A stretch of DNA of 64,000 nt from Rhodospirillales bacterium (GTDB taxonomy: Bacteria; Pseudomonadota; Alphaproteobacteria; Rhodospirillales; WMHbin7), in NCBI GenBank assembly GCA_016214125.1, contig JACRPC010000012.1, positions 62,001-126,000 of the forward strand. Direction: 5' to 3'. How positions within the stretch are numbered: position 1 is the first letter of the stretch; every line of letters starts with the position of its first letter. The position numbers and the translations under genes were made by a program. Positions 60,631 to 64,000 of this stretch are shown here, one piece after another. The notes under the pieces were generated by a model. That model worked only from the letters and a program-made list of their open reading frames with translations. It made no database searches and had not been told where the DNA came from.

Positions 60631-63600
60631 ATGACATCGAACCCCGGCCGCACTCAAGCCTCGCTCGCCGATCGCTACGAGTTGGAGGACGGCACCGTCT
60701 ATCTCAGCGGCATCCAGGCCCTGGTGCGGCTGGTCGTCGACCAGAAGCGCGCCGACGCGCGGGCCGGGCTCAAAACCGGCGCCTTCATCACCGGCTATCC
60801 GGGTTCGCCCCTGGGCGGCATGGACGGCGCACTCGGCCAGGCCAAGCCGCTGCTTGACCGCTTGGGAATCATCCACAAGCCGGCGCAGAACGAGGAATTG
60901 GGCGCCACCAGCCTGATGGGCACCCAGATGATCGACGAGCATCCCTCGGCCGGTTTTGACGGGGTGGTGGGCTATTGGTACGGCAAGGGGCCGGGCGTCG
61001 ATCGTTCGGGCGACGCCATCAAGCACGGCAATTTCGCCGGCACCAGCCGCCACGGCGCGGTGGTGATCTTAAGCGGCGAGGATCACGAGGCGAAAAGCTC
61101 GAGCGTGCCCTACCAGCAGGATTTTCAGTTCGAGCATATGGGGGTGCCGATCCTCTATCCCGCCACGGTGGCCGAGTTCCTGGAGTTGGGCCGGCACGCG
61201 GTGGCGCTGTCGCGCTTCAGCGGCTGCTGGGTGGCCTTGAAACTGGCCGGCGCCCTGTGCGATGGCGGCCAGACGGTGGCGGTGAGCGGCAAGGACATGC
61301 CGATCGTTCGCCCCCAACCCACCTTCAACGGCCAGCCCTTCCAGAAGAAGGCGAATTTCAAGTTTTTCCCCGGCCTCAACATCGAAACCGAGCGTCAGCT
61401 CTACCACGAGCGTCTGGAGGCGGTGCGCGCCTATGGCCGCGCCAACGGGCTCGACCGCATCGTCGTCGAGGGCAACAAGGATCGCATCGGATTGATCGCC
61501 GCCGGCAAATCCTACACCGACATGCGCCAGGCGCTGGCCGATCTGGGCTTCGACGACGCCGCCTTGCAAGCCGCCGACATCCGCATCTTGAAGATCGGCC
61601 TGCTTGCTCCCCTCGACGAGGCGATCGTCGGCCGCTTCGCCAAAGGGCTCGAGCGCATCATCGTCATCGAGGAAAAGCGCGACTTTCTGGAACGCCAGGT
61701 GGGGGCGGCGCTGGCCCGGCTGGGCCTGGCAGTCCGCCTTTCGGGCAAGCATGACGAGGCCGGCCAAATCCAATTCCCGCAGCAAGGCGGCTTCGACGCC
61801 GACGTCATCGCCCCCATCCTCGCCCGGCGCCTGGGCTCGCACGGCGTTGCCCTGCCCGCCCGCGCCCCCGCCCGCCTGGCCGAGGTGACGGCGGTTCGCG
61901 GCCGCACCTATCCGGCGCTTCTGCGCCGCACGCCCAATTTCTGTTCCGGCTGTCCGCACAACGGTTCGATCCGTCTGGCGCCCGGCCAGCAGGCCTGGGC
62001 GGCGCCCGGCTGTCACATCTTCGCCATCATGATGAAGGACCCCCAGCGCCGGATCGAGGCCGTCACCCAGTTCGGCGGCGAGGGCATGCCCTGGATCGGG
62101 CTGGCGCCCTACACCGCCCGGCCGCACATCGTCCAGAACATCGGCGACGGTTCGCTGTTCCATGCCAGCTATCTCAACATCCGTTACGCCATCTCGCAGG
62201 GCGTTTCGATGACCTTCAAGATTCTCTACAACGGCGCCATCGCCAACACCGGCGGCCAGCCGCCGGTCTCGGCCAAGACCGTTCCCGAGCTGGCCGGCTT
62301 GTTGGCGATCGAGGGCGCGGTCCGCATCGCCATCGTCACCCGCGAGCCCCAACGCTACCGCGGCGATACCCTGCCCGCCGGCACCGAGATCCGTGATCCC
62401 GACGGTCTGGTCGATCTCCTGAAGGATTTCGAGCAGACCAAGGGCGTCACCGTCGCCATTCTGGACGGCATGTGCGCCAACGAGCGCCGCCGCCAGCAAA
62501 AGCGCGGCAAACGCCCGCCCACCACCCAATTCACCCTGATCAACGAAGAGGTCTGCGAAAATTGCGGCCAGTGCGGCGACAAGGCGAATTGCATGTCGTT
62601 GCAGAAGGTGGACACCGCGCTGGGTCCCAAGACCTTCATCCACCAATCCTCGTGCAACCAGGATCAAAGTTGCGTCGCCGCCGATTGCCCCTCCTTCCTC
62701 ACCGTCGAGACGGCGCCCGGCCAGGGGCCGCGCAAGCCCAAGCCGCCCACCCTCGACATGGCCTTGCCGGCGCCGGCGCCGGCGGCCTTGGACCGGCCCT
62801 ACCATGTCTACATCCCCGGCGTCGGCGGCACCGGCGTGGTCACCGTCAACGCCATCCTGGCCCAGGCGGCGATGCTCGACGGCCTAGCGGTGATCGGCTT
62901 CGATCAGATGGGTGCCAGCCAGAAATGGGGAACCGTGCTGTCCAGCCTCATCCTTTCCCGCCAGCCCCTGGCCGCCAGCAACAAGGTGGGGCTGGGCAAG
63001 GCCGATCTTTATCTGGTGCTCGATCCGGTGGCCGGCTCGGACGCGCTCAATCTCGATCGCTGCACGCCGGGCAAGACGGTTGCCATCGTCAACACCGACA
63101 TCCTGCCCACCGCCGAGATGGTGCGCGACGTTCACCTGGCGGTGCCGAGCCAGGGCATGCTGGCGGCGATCGACGCCGCCTCCGATCCGGCCCGCAACCG
63201 CCGGCTCGACGCCAGGCGGATCGCCGAAGCGCTGCTGGGCGATTACATGATGACCAACATGGTGGCGGTGGGCGCCGTCATTCAGACCGGCCTGTTGCCG
63301 ATCTCGCCCGCCAGCCTCGAGGCGGCAATCGGCATCAACGGCGTCCAGGTCGAAGCCAATCTGGCGGCCTTTCGGGCCGGACGCTTGAGCCAGTCCGATC
63401 CGAAGCGTCTGGCCCAGATGGTGCCGGCGCAGGCGCCGACCTTGGCCGACCGCTTTGCCCATCTCGCGCAAACCCGCAGCCCGGCCCGCCAGGCGGCGCT
63501 GGAACGCCTGACCGCCCGCCTGGGCGAGACCGACGCCGAAACGCGCGATCTGTTCCTTAAGCTGGCCGAGGATTTGATCGACTATCAGAACGAGGCCTAC

Positions 63601-64000
63601 GCCGCCCGTTTTTCCGAACGGGTGGCGATGGCCAATCGCCAGGAGCGTCAGACGCTGGGCAGCGCCGCCAACGGCCGGCTGACCCGGGCCGCCATACGCG
63701 GCCTGCACAAGCTGATGGCCTATAAGGACGAGTACGAGGTGGCGCGCCTGATGGTCCAGCCGGTCTTCCAGGAACGAATGCAGGCCCTGTTTGCGCCGGG
63801 CGCCAAATTCTCTTATCGCTTCCAGCCGCCCGCTTTGCGCCATTTCGGCTTGAAAAAGAAGCTCGCCCTTGGCTTGGGCTTCACGCCGATTCTGAAAGGG
63901 CTGGCTGGATTACGCGGCCTGCGCGGCGGCGCGCTCGATCCGTTCGCGCGCAATCCGGCAAGGCGGGAGGAACGCCGCCTGATCGGCTGGTACGAGGGAC
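60631..64000 (+). CDS. Indolepyruvate ferredoxin oxidoreductase, fused alpha-gamma form, partial
   Basis: An open frame of 1123 codons from ATG 60631 to the right edge with no stop; family members are about 1150-1170 aa, so little is missing. It decarboxylates aryl 2-oxoacids to aryl-CoA with ferredoxin reduction. Seen: TGYPGSPLGGMD near the start, SGCPHNGSIR, the TPP-binding GDGSLFHASYLNIRYA with YNGAIANTGGQ, the Cys-rich iron-sulfur segment NEEVCENCGQCGDKANC and CNQDQSCVAADCP, then the gamma domain starting IPGVGGTGVVTVNAI. It fits aromatic amino acid breakdown. Confidence 0.95.
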   Translation, partial: MTSNPGRTQASLADRYELEDGTVYLSGIQALVRLVVDQKRADARAGLKTGAFITGYPGSPLGGMDGALGQAKPLLDRLGIIHKPAQNEELGATSLMGTQMIDEHPSAGFDGVVGYWYGKGPGVDRSGDAIKHGNFAGTSRHGAVVILSGEDHEAKSSSVPYQQDFQFEHMGVPILYPATVAEFLELGRHAVALSRFSGCWVALKLAGALCDGGQTVAVSGKDMPIVRPQPTFNGQPFQKKANFKFFPGLNIETERQLYHERLEAVRAYGRANGLDRIVVEGNKDRIGLIAAGKSYTDMRQALADLGFDDAALQAADIRILKIGLLAPLDEAIVGRFAKGLERIIVIEEKRDFLERQVGAALARLGLAVRLSGKHDEAGQIQFPQQGGFDADVIAPILARRLGSHGVALPARAPARLAEVTAVRGRTYPALLRRTPNFCSGCPHNGSIRLAPGQQAWAAPGCHIFAIMMKDPQRRIEAVTQFGGEGMPWIGLAPYTARPHIVQNIGDGSLFHASYLNIRYAISQGVSMTFKILYNGAIANTGGQPPVSAKTVPELAGLLAIEGAVRIAIVTREPQRYRGDTLPAGTEIRDPDGLVDLLKDFEQTKGVTVAILDGMCANERRRQQKRGKRPPTTQFTLINEEVCENCGQCGDKANCMSLQKVDTALGPKTFIHQSSCNQDQSCVAADCPSFLTVETAPGQGPRKPKPPTLDMALPAPAPAALDRPYHVYIPGVGGTGVVTVNAILAQAAMLDGLAVIGFDQMGASQKWGTVLSSLILSRQPLAASNKVGLGKADLYLVLDPVAGSDALNLDRCTPGKTVAIVNTDILPTAEMVRDVHLAVPSQGMLAAIDAASDPARNRRLDARRIAEALLGDYMMTNMVAVGAVIQTGLLPISPASLEAAIGINGVQVEANLAAFRAGRLSQSDPKRLAQMVPAQAPTLADRFAHLAQTRSPARQAALERLTARLGETDAETRDLFLKLAEDLIDYQNEAYAARFSERVAMANRQERQTLGSAANGRLTRAAIRGLHKLMAYKDEYEVARLMVQPVFQERMQALFAPGAKFSYRFQPPALRHFGLKKKLALGLGFTPILKGLAGLRGLRGGALDPFARNPARREERRLIGWYEG

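Overview
This window comes from a GC-rich alphaproteobacterium, most likely of the Rhodospirillales / Magnetospirillum-like type. The evidence is a DUF1476 ATPase inhibitor zeta subunit, an L-malyl-CoA lyase of the Rhodobacter Mcl1 kind, a prs-rplY-pth-ychF core block, msrPQ, a thiosulfate-oxidising sox cluster, and a fused indolepyruvate ferredoxin oxidoreductase. No tRNA or rRNA gene was seen. Everything here was read by eye; no database search was run.

Layout. 1-1488 is a leftward, AT-richer accessory operon of four genes joined by 4-nt overlaps: a glycine-zipper membrane protein, a 50-aa membrane peptide, a 60-aa peptide carrying only the C-terminal signature of HlyC-type toxin acyltransferases, and a lipoprotein cut by the window edge. 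1549-3101 holds short repeats, a higBA toxin-antitoxin pair and copy 1 of a dispersed repeat. 3102-8319 is core: msrPQ, prs, rplY, pth, ychF. 8327-10222 is an insertion islet (FkbM methyltransferase and an MNT/HEPN pair) carrying a second, diverged ychF 3-prime end. 10295-18651 is core again: a PaiB-like protein, acs, DUF1476, pheST, rplT-rpmI (without infC) and mogA. 18659-19360 is a DUF4160/DUF2442 pair.

19419-32760 carries an M48 protease, a response regulator, mcl and accA. It then has a short intergenic locus with two CRP-like sites, a compact uvrC-pgsA-mobB-moeA-moaD-moaE operon, folB with a pteridine-reductase-like SDR and a K+ channel, and a spermidine-synthase-like membrane protein. 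32834-42903 is a sulfur oxidation region. A DsrE protein and a SoxW-like thioredoxin are followed by repeat copy 2, a frameshifted brnT with brnA, and a GNAT/DUF1778 pair. The leftward operon soxT-soxX-soxY-soxZ-soxA-soxB-ccdA comes next, divergent from tusA, a SoxS-like thioredoxin and an HbpS/GlcG protein. soxCD is not in the window.

42953-49042 has a DUF2336 protein and an autoregulated tetR-RND efflux operon. 49109-53735 has two family 1 glycosidases around an ABC transporter whose nucleotide-binding domain looks catalytically dead. 53828-59781 is a self-contained cassette: an opine-dehydrogenase-like enzyme, a 3-hydroxyacyl-CoA-dehydrogenase-like enzyme, a NitT/TauT-type ABC transporter and a MarR regulator, preceded by a perfect 22-bp palindrome inside a sigma70-like promoter. 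The window ends with a Crp/Fnr regulator divergent from the indolepyruvate ferredoxin oxidoreductase.

The most unusual items are the mini-HlyC operon, the paired dispersed repeat with helically phased CAA..CGG units beside toxin-antitoxin loci, the tandem CRP-like sites in front of a 23-codon ORF, the ychF 3-prime duplication, and the opine/acyl-CoA/ABC/MarR cassette.
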